This document shows, in pieces, positions 30,539 through 37,821 of a DNA stretch of 37,821 nt (position 1 is the first letter of the stretch; every line of letters begins with the position of its first letter). A program made the translations under genes and the position numbers. Where the stretch lies: the NCBI RefSeq assembly GCF_027492755.1, contig NZ_JAPUED010000207.1, forward strand, positions 1 through 37,821, read 5' to 3'. Source of the DNA: Micropruina sp. GTDB taxonomy: Bacteria > Actinomycetota > Actinomycetes > Propionibacteriales > Propionibacteriaceae. Below the pieces are notes generated by a model, which ran no database searches, was not told where the DNA came from, and worked only from the letters and a program-made list of their open reading frames with translations.

Positions 30539-32059
30539 TCAGTCGCGGAAGACCTCGATCTTGGCGCCCAGGGCGTTGAGCCGGTTCGGCAGGTCCTCGT
30601 AGCCGCGGTTGATCACATAGACGTCGCGCAGCACGCTGGTGCCGCGGGCCGCGAGGGCCGCGAGCAGCAGGCAGACGGCGGGACGTAGGGCCGGGGGAGA
30701 GATGACCTCCTGGCCGCGCCAGCGGGTCGGGCCGGTGACGATGATCCGGTGCGGGTCGAGCAGTTGGACGTTGGCGCCCAGCTTGGTCAGCTCCACCAGG
30801 TGGATGGCCCGGTTCTCGTACACCCAGTCGTGGATCATCGTCCGGCCCTGCGCGACCGCCGCGATCACCGCGAAGAACGGCAGGTTGTCGATGTTCAGGC
30901 CGGGGAACGGCATCGGGTGGATCTTGTCCGAGCTGGCGTGCAACTCCGAGGGGTACACGGTGATGTCGACCAGCCGGGTGTTGCCGTTCTCGGCCGGGTA
31001 CTCCGGTGACAGGTCGAACGACTGACCCATCTCGGCCAGAATCTCCAGTTCGATCTCCAGGAACTCGATCGGGCAGCGCCGGACGGTGAGCTCCGACCCC
31101 GTCACGATGGCCGCGGTGAGCAGGCTCATCGCCTCGATCGGATCCTCGGACGGCGCGAAGGCGATGTCGGTGTCGATCAGCGGCAGTCCGCGCACCCTCA
31201 GGGTGGTCGAGCCGATGCCGTCGACGTGGACGCCGAGCTGCTGCAGGAAGAAGCACAGGTCCTGCACCATGTAGTTGCTGCTGGCGTTGCGGATGACGGT
31301 CTCACCCGGGTGCCGCGCGGCGGCCATCAGGACGTTCTCGGTCACCGTGTCGCCGCGTTCGGTGAGGGTGATCGAGCGGTGCGCGAACGGGTCGATCGGA
31401 GTCACCCGGGCGTGATACGAGCCCTCGGTGGCCTTGATGTCGAGGCCGAAGTGGCGCAACGCCTGCAGATGCGGCGTGACGGTGCGGGTGCCCAGGTTGC
31501 AGCCGCCGGCGTAGGGCAGTTCGAAGGCCTGCTCGTCGTGCAGCAGCGGGCCGAGGAACATGATGATCGAGCGGGTCCTGCGGGCGGCCTCGACGTCCAT
31601 CTTGGAGAGCTCCAACCGGTCCGGGCGGATCAGTTCGAGCTCGGTGCGGTCGTCCGACCAGGTCGCCCTCACCCCGATGCTGGTGAGCACCTCCAGGATC
31701 CGGTTGACCTCCTCGATCTGAGCGATGCCGCGCAGCACCGTGCGACCGCGGTTCAGCAGCGAGGCGCACAACAGTGCGACCGCCGCGTTCTTGGACGACC
31801 GGACCTTGATCGAGCCGCTGAGCGTCGTCTCGCCCTGAATCCGGAGGTGCAGGGCGCCGCTCGTCGTCTGCGGCTGCTCCAGCGCCTCGGCGATCCTGTT
31901 CATCAGGTCGACAGAGAGTTCCCGTTGACCTGCCTCCAGGTCATTGACGGTCTCACGTGAAGTGCCCAGCTCGTCGGCCAACTCCTGTTGAGAGAGCCCG
32001 CGCTGCCTGCGGGCGTCCCGGATCAGGTACCCGACGCTGGTGGGGGAGAGTTCTGTCAC
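30539..32059 (-). CDS. murA: XRE-type HTH fused to a MurA-like enolpyruvyl transferase
   Basis: A 506-aa two-part protein. Residues about 9-60 are an XRE/Cro helix-turn-helix (IRDARRQRGLSQQELADELGTSRETVNDLEAGQREL). Residues about 70-506 are an EPSP-synthase/MurA fold, the first enzyme of peptidoglycan precursor synthesis (enolpyruvate transfer from PEP to UDP-GlcNAc). MurA key positions appear kept: Lys-Asn in VRSSKNAAVALL, the fosfomycin-target Cys in YAGGCNLGTRTV, Asp in FPGLNIDNLPF and Arg in PPALRPAVCLL. GTG 32059 lies six bases after TAAGCT, a leaderless pattern. It diverges from lpdA. A canonical MurA lacks the HTH, so this may be a second MurA with a regulatory role; whether it is catalytic is unproven. 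Confidence 0.85.
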   Translation of the reverse strand: MTELSPTSVGYLIRDARRQRGLSQQELADELGTSRETVNDLEAGQRELSVDLMNRIAEALEQPQTTSGALHLRIQGETTLSGSIKVRSSKNAAVALLCASLLNRGRTVLRGIAQIEEVNRILEVLTSIGVRATWSDDRTELELIRPDRLELSKMDVEAARRTRSIIMFLGPLLHDEQAFELPYAGGCNLGTRTVTPHLQALRHFGLDIKATEGSYHARVTPIDPFAHRSITLTERGDTVTENVLMAAARHPGETVIRNASSNYMVQDLCFFLQQLGVHVDGIGSTTLRVRGLPLIDTDIAFAPSEDPIEAMSLLTAAIVTGSELTVRRCPIEFLEIELEILAEMGQSFDLSPEYPAENGNTRLVDITVYPSELHASSDKIHPMPFPGLNIDNLPFFAVIAAVAQGRTMIHDWVYENRAIHLVELTKLGANVQLLDPHRIIVTGPTRWRGQEVISPPALRPAVCLLLAALAARGTSVLRDVYVINRGYEDLPNRLNALGAKIEVFRD

Positions 32060-32174
32060 CCGGGAAGCTTAAGCCATCAGATCCAGCCTCGACGGCGACT
32101 GTCGTGCGGCAAGGGTGATCACGGGTCGTCCAGCGGGCTGAAAACTGGGGAGGCGGTCCACTAGGGTGCTGCTC

Positions 32175-33572
32175 ATGAGCGCACACTTCGACGTCGTTGT
32201 CCTGGGAGCGGGCCCGGGTGGTTATGTGGCCGCCATTCGCGCCGCGCAGCTTGGCAAGAAAGTAGCCATCATCGAGAAGCAGTGGTGGGGCGGCGTCTGC
32301 CTCAACGTGGGCTGTATTCCGACCAAGTCGCTCCTCCGCAACGCGGAACTGGCGCATATCTTCACCCACGAGAAGGACTCCTTCGGCATCGAGGGCGAGG
32401 TGACTTTCAACTTCGGCAAGGCGTTCTCGCGCAGCCGTGAGGTGTCGAACCGAATGGTCGGCGGCATCCACTACCTGATGAAGAAGAACAAGATCACCGA
32501 ACTCAACGGCTGGGGCACCTTCGTCGACGCGAAGACCATCGAGGTGGCCACCGACTCCGGCACCGAGACGGTCACCTTCGACAACTGCATCATCGCCACC
32601 GGCTCGACCACCCGGATGATCCCCGGCACCTCGCGCAGCGCTCGCGTCTTCACCTATGAGGAGCAGATCCTGGCCGACAACCTGCCGGGTTCGATCATCA
32701 TCTGCGGCTCGGGGGCGATCGGCACCGAGTTCGCCTACGTGCTCGCCAACTACGGCGTGAAGGTGACGATCGTCGAGTTCCTCGACCGGATGGTGCCGCT
32801 GGAAGATCCCGAGATCTCGCGTGAACTGGCCAAGGCTTACAAGAAGCTCGGCGTCGAGGTGCTCACCTCCACCAAGGTGGAGGCGATCCAGGAAACCGAT
32901 TCCGGCGTCCGGGTCACCGTCAGCCCGGCCAAGGGCGGCGAGCAGAAGGTGCTCGAGGCCGACCGGGTGCTGCAGTCCATCGGCTTCGCACCGCGCACCC
33001 AGGGCTACGGCCTGGAGAAGCTCGGCGTCGAACTCACCGAGCGTGGCGCGATCAAGATCGACGACTACATGCGCACCAACGTTCCCGGCATCTACGCGAT
33101 CGGCGACGTCACCATGAAGCTGGCCCTGGCGCACACCGCCGAGGCACAGGGCGTGGTGGCGTCCGAGACCATCGCCGGCGCCGAGACCATGCCGATCAAC
33201 TACGACATGATCCCGCGGGCCACCTACTGCCAGCCGCAGATCGGCTCGTTCGGCTACACCGAAGAACAGGCCAAGGAGCGCGGTTACAACGTCAAGGTCG
33301 CCAAGTTCCCGTTCTCGGCCAACGGCAAGGCGCACGGACTGGGCGACGCGACCGGCTTCGTCAAGCTCGTCGCGGACGCCGAGCACAACGAGATCCTGGG
33401 CGCCCACATGATCGGACCCGACGTCACCGAGCTGCTGCCCGAGCTGACCCTGGCCCAGCAGTGGGATCTGACCGCCGACGAGGTGGGCCGCAACATCCAC
33501 GCCCACCCGACGCTTTCCGAGGCGCTCAAGGAAGCCGTCGAGGGCATCGCCGGACACATGATCAACTTCTGA
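32175..33572 (+). CDS. lpdA: Dihydrolipoyl dehydrogenase
   Basis: A 465-aa flavoprotein disulfide reductase, the E3 of 2-oxoacid dehydrogenase complexes and the glycine cleavage system. FAD-binding [17 protein letters not shown] is followed by the redox disulfide [17 protein letters not shown]-binding [13 protein letters not shown], the second FAD contact GIYAIGDVT and the C-terminal catalytic HAHPTLSEA. Full length. TAGGGT lies seven bases before ATG 32175, pointing to a leaderless transcript. It is divergent from the HTH-MurA gene, with a small GTGATCAC palindrome in the gap (32115-32122). A terminator hairpin follows the stop. Confidence 0.95.
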   Translation: MSAHFDVVVLGAGPGGYVAAIRAAQLGKKVAIIEKQWWGGVCLNVGCIPTKSLLRNAELAHIFTHEKDSFGIEGEVTFNFGKAFSRSREVSNRMVGGIHYLMKKNKITELNGWGTFVDAKTIEVATDSGTETVTFDNCIIATGSTTRMIPGTSRSARVFTYEEQILADNLPGSIIICGSGAIGTEFAYVLANYGVKVTIVEFLDRMVPLEDPEISRELAKAYKKLGVEVLTSTKVEAIQETDSGVRVTVSPAKGGEQKVLEADRVLQSIGFAPRTQGYGLEKLGVELTERGAIKIDDYMRTNVPGIYAIGDVTMKLALAHTAEAQGVVASETIAGAETMPINYDMIPRATYCQPQIGSFGYTEEQAKERGYNVKVAKFPFSANGKAHGLGDATGFVKLVADAEHNEILGAHMIGPDVTELLPELTLAQQWDLTADEVGRNIHAHPTLSEALKEAVEGIAGHMINF

Positions 33573-33592
33573 GCAGCCCCACCTACCTGTCT

Positions 33593-33631
33593 CTGACCGG
33601 GTCCGCGTTGCGGGCCCGGTCAGTTGCGTTT
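33593..33631 (+). terminator. Terminator of lpdA
   Basis: CTGACCGGGTCCGC pairs with GCGGGCCCGGTCAG around a GTT loop with one mismatch, and TTGCGTTTCT follows. It begins 20 bp after the lpdA stop. Confidence 0.75.
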
Positions 33632-33767
33632 CTGGTGCCGAGGGGCACGTGGGGAGCTGCACGGAGGGCCAAGCCGGCGCCCGGCGGCGTCCGAGAAACC
33701 CACGGCGATCGGCCGAACCGCCGGACGACCTGCGTGCCGGAGAGCGACCCGTTGTAAGAATGGGGTA

Positions 33768-34745
33768 ATGCCCTCGAATCGTCTTGCCGCTCTTGCCATG
33801 GTCGTGCTGCTGGCCGGCTGCAGCGTCGCCCCACCCGCCGGCCAGACGGCGCCGCCTGGGTCACAAGGGAGTGCACCCGCCCCGTCCGAGCCAGCCTCGC
33901 CGGGCGGCGCTCCGTCGACACCGCAAACCACCGAGCCCCCCGCGGCGCTCGAACTACCGCGTGGCGGCCGGGAGGTTTTCCCGCGCTATCGGCTGTTCGG
34001 CTACTCCGGTTACCCGGGGGCGCCCGGACAGGGCCGACTCGGTATCGGTGACCTGGAAACCCGGGTGAAAGAGATCGAGCAGCGCGGCAAAGCCTGGCGC
34101 GGCGGCCGCGAGCTGATGCCCGTGATGGAGTTGATCGCCGTCACCGTGCACGGTTCACCGGGCAAGGACGGCATGTACCGCACGCGGGCGCCGGAGGCCC
34201 TGATCAAGCGCTGGCACGACATGGCGACCAAACACAAGGCATTGCTGCTGCTCAACATCCAGCCCGGCCGCGCCGACTTCATCGACGAGGTGAAGTACTT
34301 CGAGAAGTGGCTGAAGTACCCCAACGTCGGCGTCGCACTGGACCCGGAATGGGCGGTCGGCAAGGGACAGCTGCCCGGCCGGGTCTTCGGCAGCACCACC
34401 GGCAAAGAGCTGAACGACGTCGCGACGTACCTGTCCGAGCTGACCGCCGCCAACAACCTGCCCGAGAAGGTGATGCTGTTCCACCAGCTGCACGTCACCA
34501 TCGTGAAGCAGCCCAAGGCACTCAAGGAGCACCCGGGCGTCGTCTACATCAACTCGGTGGACGGCATCGGCGCCCCGGCCGCCAAGATCGGCACCTACCA
34601 GCGGGTGATGAAGACCCGGCCGTCGTACGTGCATCCGGGTTTCAAGCTGTTCTACCAGGAGGACGTGCAGACCGGGAAACGACTGATGACCGCCAAGGAA
34701 GTGCTGAAGCTGAAGCCCCAGCCGGAGTACATCCTGTTCGAGTGA
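33768..34745 (+). CDS. Lipoprotein of unknown family, 325 aa
   Basis: The signal peptide MPSNRLAALAMVVLLAGCSV has lipobox LAGC (Cys at 18), followed by a Pro/Ala/Ser-rich spacer to about residue 65. The globular part starts REVFPRYRLFGYSGYPGAPGQGRLG and contains alternating strand-helix units: MPVMELIAVTVHG, KALLLLNIQPGRADFIDEV, NVGVALDPEW, EKVMLFHQLHVTIV and GVVYINSVDG. This pattern suggests a TIM-barrel-like fold with acidic and His residues at strand ends, as in glycoside hydrolases, but no family is recognised. AAGAAT lies six bases before ATG 33768. It would be anchored outside the membrane and acylated by Lnt. Confidence 0.7.
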   Translation: MPSNRLAALAMVVLLAGCSVAPPAGQTAPPGSQGSAPAPSEPASPGGAPSTPQTTEPPAALELPRGGREVFPRYRLFGYSGYPGAPGQGRLGIGDLETRVKEIEQRGKAWRGGRELMPVMELIAVTVHGSPGKDGMYRTRAPEALIKRWHDMATKHKALLLLNIQPGRADFIDEVKYFEKWLKYPNVGVALDPEWAVGKGQLPGRVFGSTTGKELNDVATYLSELTAANNLPEKVMLFHQLHVTIVKQPKALKEHPGVVYINSVDGIGAPAAKIGTYQRVMKTRPSYVHPGFKLFYQEDVQTGKRLMTAKEVLKLKPQPEYILFE

Positions 34746-34800
34746 GGTCGATCTCTGCAACGGGGTTCCATTAATCGAATATGTGTTCTAGTCTCGCTCC

Positions 34801-35262
34801 ATGAGCCTCGAGTTCCAGGTCACCTTCGACTGTCACGACCCACGGGCGTTGTCGATCTTCTGGCGCGATGTCCTCGGTTACGTCCATCCGGGCCCGCCAG
34901 GGGTGGAGGTCCCCGAGGGCGTCGACCCACTGGACGCCTGGGAGGCGTTCCTGGAGCGCGCCCAGGTGCCGCTCGAGCAGCGGAACTCGAGTTCGGCGCT
35001 GATCGATCCCGAGGGGCGCGGTCCGCGGATCTTCTTCCAGCAGGTGCCGGAGGACAAGCGGGCCAAGAACCGGGTGCACCTGGACGTCCGTTCCGCGCCG
35101 GGACTGACCGGCGAGGAACGGATGACGGCCCTGGAGGCGTCGTGTGAGCGATTGACAGGCCTCGGCGCCGTCCGCGTGCAACGCTTCGAGCCCGAGCCGC
35201 CGTTGAGCAGTGGCTTCATCGTGATGCGCGACCCGGAGGGCAACGAGTTCTGCCTCGACTGA
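34801..35262 (+). CDS. VOC-superfamily (glyoxalase-like) protein
   Basis: A 153-aa protein with two beta-alpha-beta-beta-beta modules of the vicinal oxygen chelate fold: FQVTFDCHDPRALSIFWRDVLGY at the start, RIFFQQVPEDKRAKNRVHLDVR in the middle, and VMRDPEGNEFCLD at the end. This is the Glyoxalase_6 pattern, often annotated as glyoxalase or dioxygenase-like; the substrate is unknown. TAGTCT (34789-34794) lies six bases before ATG 34801, a leaderless arrangement. It stands alone between a lipoprotein gene and the riboswitch of terC. Confidence 0.85.
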   Translation: MSLEFQVTFDCHDPRALSIFWRDVLGYVHPGPPGVEVPEGVDPLDAWEAFLERAQVPLEQRNSSSALIDPEGRGPRIFFQQVPEDKRAKNRVHLDVRSAPGLTGEERMTALEASCERLTGLGAVRVQRFEPEPPLSSGFIVMRDPEGNEFCLD

Positions 35263-35284
35263 CACCCCGGGCGAGGCCGCCCAT

Positions 35285-35314
35285 TTGAGCGAATCTCCGG
35301 TGTTGCCGTACGCT
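35285..35314 (+). promoter_or_regulatory. Promoter of the riboswitch-terC transcript
   Basis: TTGAGC (35285-35290) and TACGCT (35309-35314) are separated by 18 bp. A start about seven bases after the -10 box would place the 5' end of the mRNA right at the first base pair of the riboswitch (35322), which supports both calls. Confidence 0.65.
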
Positions 35315-35321
35315 GGGTGGT

Positions 35322-35417
35322 CCAAGGGGAGTACTCCACCACGGTCGGCTCGTCATTACGGATGCCCTGCATCCCGGGCCACCGGTTCCTGATTCTCGGG
35401 AATGGAAGAGACCTTGG
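35322..35417 (+). ncRNA. yybP-ykoY manganese riboswitch
   Basis: The closing stem CCAAGG (35322-35327) pairs with CCTTGG (35412-35417). Conserved loop segments of the class are present: GGGGAGTA near the 5' end, GCTCGTCA, a GGATGC/GCATCC hairpin, and GAGACC just before the closing strand. The class binds Mn2+ across two helical arms and often precedes terC-like or Mn-export genes, as here. Downstream, CCTTGGTGT can instead pair with ACACCAAGG (35430-35438), giving a switch next to the terC ribosome-binding site. Confidence 0.9.
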
Positions 35418-35439
35418 TGTCGATCCGTCACACCAAGGT
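35411..35439 (+). promoter_or_regulatory. Alternative hairpin (expression platform) before terC
   Basis: ACCTTGGTGT and ACACCAAGGT form a perfect 10-bp stem with a 9-base loop. The left arm is the 3' strand of the riboswitch closing stem, so the two structures exclude each other. The right arm ends two bases before GGAG, the terC ribosome-binding site, which suggests control of translation start. Confidence 0.75.
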
Positions 35440-35451
35440 TGGAGCATTCCT

Positions 35452-36432
35452 TTGCAGATCACGCCGCTCGTCTGGGCCGTGACCATTGCCGTCACGATCG
35501 CCCTGTTCGTCTACGAGTTCCTCGCCCACGTCCGGAAACCACACGCGCCGTCGATGGGGGAGTCCGCCCGCTGGTCGGCCTTCTACATCGGGCTGGCATT
35601 GCTGTTCGGCGTGGGCGTCGGCCTCGTCTCGGGTTGGACCTACGGTGGCGAGTACTTCGCCGGCTATCTCACCGAAAAGGCGTTGTCGATCGACAACCTG
35701 TTCGTCTTCCTGATCATGATGAGCGGCTTCGCCGTGCCGAAGATCTACCAGCAGAAGGTGCTGATGATCGGCATCGTGATCGCCCTGATCCTGCGTGGAG
35801 GCTTCATCGCGGTCGGCGCCGCACTGATCGAGAACTTCTCCTGGGTCTTCTACCTCTTCGGAGCCTTCCTGCTCGTGCTGGCCTACCAGCAGGCTCGCGG
35901 CGGCCACGAGGGCAATCCGACCGACAGTCGATTCATGCGACTCGTCCGGCGGGTGCTTCCGGTCACCGAGGACTACCACGGCGACAAGCTGACCGTGTAC
36001 AAGGACGGCCGGCGCTGGGTGACCCCGATGCTGTTGACGATCGTCGCGATCGGCTTCGTCGACCTGGTGTTCGCTCTGGACTCGATCCCGGCCATCTACG
36101 GACTGACCGAGGAGCCCTACATCGTGTTCACCGCGAACGCGTTCGCCCTGATGGGGCTGCGGCAGCTCTACTTCCTGGTGGGCGACCTGCTGCAGCGTCT
36201 GGTCTATCTCGCACAGGGCCTCGCCGTCATCCTGGCGTTCATCGGCGTGAAGCTGGTGCTGCATGCGCTGCACGTGAACGAGCTCGGTTTCGTCAACGGC
36301 GGGCAGCCGGTCGCCTGGGCGCCGGAGATCCCGATCTGGTTCTCGCTGACGTTCATCGGAGCGACGATCGCAGTGGCGACAGTTGCGAGCCTGGTCAAGA
36401 CCCGTGAGAAGACACCCGCGACCATCGACTGA
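35452..36432 (+). CDS. terC: TerC-family membrane protein (probable Mn2+ exporter)
   Basis: A 326-aa TerC/Alx-type protein with about nine membrane helices. Family blocks are YEFLAHVRKPHAPSMGES, YLTEKALSIDNLFVFLIMM (with conserved acidic residues of the ion path), FGAFLLVLAYQQAR, FVDLVFALDSIPAIYGLT (second acidic site) and LRQLYFLVGDLLQRLVYL. Members export manganese, some linked to supplying Mn to exoenzymes. TTG 35452 is chosen: GGAG lies eight bases upstream, and the longer frame from GTG 35317 would run through the riboswitch. Mn2+ binding to that riboswitch should raise expression. Confidence 0.9.
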   Translation: MQITPLVWAVTIAVTIALFVYEFLAHVRKPHAPSMGESARWSAFYIGLALLFGVGVGLVSGWTYGGEYFAGYLTEKALSIDNLFVFLIMMSGFAVPKIYQQKVLMIGIVIALILRGGFIAVGAALIENFSWVFYLFGAFLLVLAYQQARGGHEGNPTDSRFMRLVRRVLPVTEDYHGDKLTVYKDGRRWVTPMLLTIVAIGFVDLVFALDSIPAIYGLTEEPYIVFTANAFALMGLRQLYFLVGDLLQRLVYLAQGLAVILAFIGVKLVLHALHVNELGFVNGGQPVAWAPEIPIWFSLTFIGATIAVATVASLVKTREKTPATID

Positions 36433-36576
36433 CCCCTTGGGGGCGGACGGAACAACTGTCCGATAAGCAACATTATGTCAGAACGGGCTGGGCGGGTAGA
36501 CCTGGCCCTCCTCTCTTCCGTACGGGTCAAGTGACACCATGGTGATTCCGCATAGTCATGAAGGGTTGTGAATCGG

Positions 36577-37497
36577 ATGCAGACCGTGCTCGGTGCCAAT
36601 GGGCAGATCGCCGAAGAGCTGACTCGCGAGTTGTACCGGAACTTCACCCGCGACCTCCGGCTGGTCAGCCGCAGTCCGAAAAAGGTCCACGACACCGATG
36701 AACTGGTGAGCGCCGACCTGACCGACCCCGCGGCCACGAGCCGGGCTGTCGAGGGAAGCCAGATCGCCTACCTGACCGTGGGACTGCCGATGAACTCAGA
36801 GCTGTGGGAGAGGCAGTTTCCGGTGATGATGCGCAACGTCATCGACGCCTGTGCCAGGCACGACACGAAGCTCGTCTTCTTCGACAACACCTACATGTAT
36901 CCCGGCACCACGACGCCGCAGACCGAGACGACCGCGTTCCAGCCGAACGGACGCAAGGGCCGGGTCCGCGCGCAGCTCGCCACCATGCTGCTGGACGCGA
37001 TGGCGTCCGGATCAGTGGACGCAGCGATCTGCCGCGCACCTGAGTTCTACGGGCCGGCCAAAACGAAGAGCCTGACCAACTCGCTGGTCTTCGACCGGAT
37101 CAAAGCCGGCAAACGGCCCTTCGTGCCGCTGAACGCCAAGGCCCACCGTTCGCTGATCTGGACGCCGGACGCGAGCCGCGCCATGGCGCTGATCGGCAAC
37201 TCCCCCGACGCCTACGGCCAAACCTGGCACCTGCCCGTCGACACCGCCCGTCCGACCTATGCCGAGATGATCCGGTTCGCCGAGCAGGTGACCGGCCGTC
37301 GGATCCGGTACACGGTATTGCCCGGGTTCCTCTTCGGCCTCGGCCGGCGGATCGCCCAACCGCTGCAGGAGGTGTACGAACTGCTCCCCCGCTACCGCGG
37401 CGACAACACCTTCGACTGCTCGAAGTTCACCGGACGCTTTCCCGACTTCGCAGTCACCGGGTACCGCGAGGGAATCAGCCAGATCCTCCAAGGGTGA
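36577..37497 (+). CDS. NAD(P)-binding epimerase/NmrA-like protein
   Basis: A 306-aa extended short-chain dehydrogenase-like protein. The nucleotide-binding start MQTVLGANGQIAEELTREL has a GxNGxI form in place of GxxGxxG. It continues with VSADLTDPAATSRAVEG, the YLTVGL strand and a VFFDNTYMYPG segment where the catalytic Tyr-Lys region would be, then AICRAPEFYGP as in epimerases. The substrate is unknown; such proteins are often induced under stress. ATG 36577 gives the standard N-terminus; GTG 36568 sits closer to the AAGGG site and adds three residues. A CACCATGGTG palindrome lies at 36535-36544 in the promoter region. Confidence 0.78.
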   Translation: MQTVLGANGQIAEELTRELYRNFTRDLRLVSRSPKKVHDTDELVSADLTDPAATSRAVEGSQIAYLTVGLPMNSELWERQFPVMMRNVIDACARHDTKLVFFDNTYMYPGTTTPQTETTAFQPNGRKGRVRAQLATMLLDAMASGSVDAAICRAPEFYGPAKTKSLTNSLVFDRIKAGKRPFVPLNAKAHRSLIWTPDASRAMALIGNSPDAYGQTWHLPVDTARPTYAEMIRFAEQVTGRRIRYTVLPGFLFGLGRRIAQPLQEVYELLPRYRGDNTFDCSKFTGRFPDFAVTGYREGISQILQG

Positions 37498-37520
37498 CGA
37501 CCCTCGAGGCTGAGCATTCA

Positions 37521-37586
37521 CGTCATCCCGGGCTCCGATCCGGGATCTCGAGGCGGGAGACATCCCGGATCAAGTCCGGGATGACG
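37521..37586. repeat. Dispersed palindrome, family C
   Basis: CGTCATCCCGG ... GATCCGGGAT on the left is mirrored by ATCCCGGATC ... CCGGGATGACG on the right, giving arms of about 26 bp with few mismatches. The motif (CATCCCGGACTTGATCCGGGAT type) is a dispersed repeat seen in many bacterial genomes. It lies between convergent genes. Confidence 0.75.
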
Positions 37587-37612
37587 ATGGAGGGGCTTTG
37601 ATCAGCGCTTCC

Positions 37613-37821
37613 CTAAGTGGATGGCGTCGAAAGCGCGTCGACCAACCTGGTGGCGAGCGCCGTCGCGGACTGCGGATTCTGACCCGTGTACAGGCTGCCG
37701 TCGACGACCACGTGCGGCCGCAGCGGTAGCCGGGCCTTGTCGTAGCGGACACCGACCTCGACGAGTCGGTCCTCCAGCAGCCATTTCGCCTTGCGGGCGA
37801 AGCTGTTGAGGCGCTCCTCCG
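37613..37821 (-). CDS. DJ-1/PfpI-family protein (3' part only)
   Basis: The last 69 codons of a gene that enters from the right edge. The fragment reads ERLNSFARKAKWLLEDRLVEVG, then PHVVVDGSLYTGQNPQSATALATRLVDAL and a short tail. The VVVDG-LxTGQNPxS stretch is the C-terminal signature of type 1 glutamine amidotransferase-like DJ-1/PfpI (Hsp31/ThiJ) proteins, reported as chaperones, glyoxalases or stress proteins. The catalytic Cys region lies outside the window, so the subfamily cannot be given. Confidence 0.8.
   Translation of the reverse strand, partial: EERLNSFARKAKWLLEDRLVEVGVRYDKARLPLRPHVVVDGSLYTGQNPQSATALATRLVDALSTPST

Noticed and set aside
35317-35451. N-terminal extension of TerC from GTG 35317
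   Set aside because: These bases form the yybP-ykoY aptamer and expression platform; TTG 35452 has its own ribosome-binding site and gives the family N-terminus.
1-37821. rRNA, tRNA, CRISPR arrays, transposases, prophage or toxin-antitoxin loci
   Set aside because: None could be recognised in the sequence on either strand.

Overview
The window is high-GC, gene-dense chromosomal DNA of an actinobacterium. The firmest taxonomic marker is RbpA, an RNA-polymerase-binding protein confined to Actinomycetota. Supporting signs are an IdeR/DtxR-type iron box, separate but overlapping lnt and polyprenol-phosphate-mannose synthase genes, and many apparently leaderless genes. The dispersed GTTGAGCTTGTCGA-type palindromes and the overall gene set would fit Propionibacteriales, but that placement is an inference. 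I see no rRNA, tRNA, CRISPR array, transposase or prophage gene.

Layout. 1-4.6 kb: 5' end of rtcB (minus); a 43-codon ORF and an intrinsic terminator; an ArsR-type repressor facing an MFS exporter across two tandem operators; a FrnE/DsbA-like oxidoreductase; a membrane-anchored AlbA_2 protein; a SHOCT protein. 4.7-9.7 kb: an alpha/beta hydrolase, a DeaD-type RNA helicase, a small lipoprotein, an iron-regulated siderophore-interacting protein and a CDF metal exporter. 9.7-14.7 kb: a 32-aa membrane ORF, dhaKL behind a long hairpin, a lipoprotein, a NodB deacetylase coupled to yqeY, and thpR. 14.8-19.6 kb: a tightly packed metY-metX-metW operon ending in a membrane-bound TagB/TagF-like glycerophosphotransferase. 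19.7-26.9 kb: a sugar porter, an HNH protein behind a structured leader carrying an intrinsic terminator, a 5'-3' exonuclease, an Lrp regulator, the lnt-ppm-fxsA operon, and rbpA. 27-33.6 kb: a UMF1-type transporter with GDPD, a second YqeY-like gene, pdxY, an XRE-HTH/MurA fusion and lpdA. 33.7-37.8 kb: a lipoprotein of unknown family, a VOC protein, terC under a yybP-ykoY (Mn2+) riboswitch, a NAD(P)-binding epimerase-like protein, and the 3' end of a DJ-1/PfpI gene.

Themes. Much of the window is housekeeping and envelope biology: lipoprotein acylation and mannosylation, several lipoproteins, a MurA-like enzyme and a teichoic-acid-like polymerase. There is also metal homeostasis (IdeR box, CDF exporter, Mn riboswitch with TerC) and methionine synthesis by the acetylhomoserine/direct sulfhydrylation route.

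The most notable signals are: (i) a MurA paralogue that keeps its catalytic residues and carries an N-terminal DNA-binding domain; (ii) an approximately 147-nt structured RNA with its own promoter and terminator directly upstream of the HNH gene; (iii) the Mn riboswitch, whose P1 3' strand lies in a second perfect hairpin next to the terC ribosome-binding site; (iv) at least three families of dispersed palindromes, one in every convergent gene gap longer than 50 bp; (v) a repeated -10 box/6-7 nt/start codon spacing marking leaderless genes. No single locus is clearly a wholly new system. The HTH-MurA fusion and the HNH leader RNA are the best candidates.
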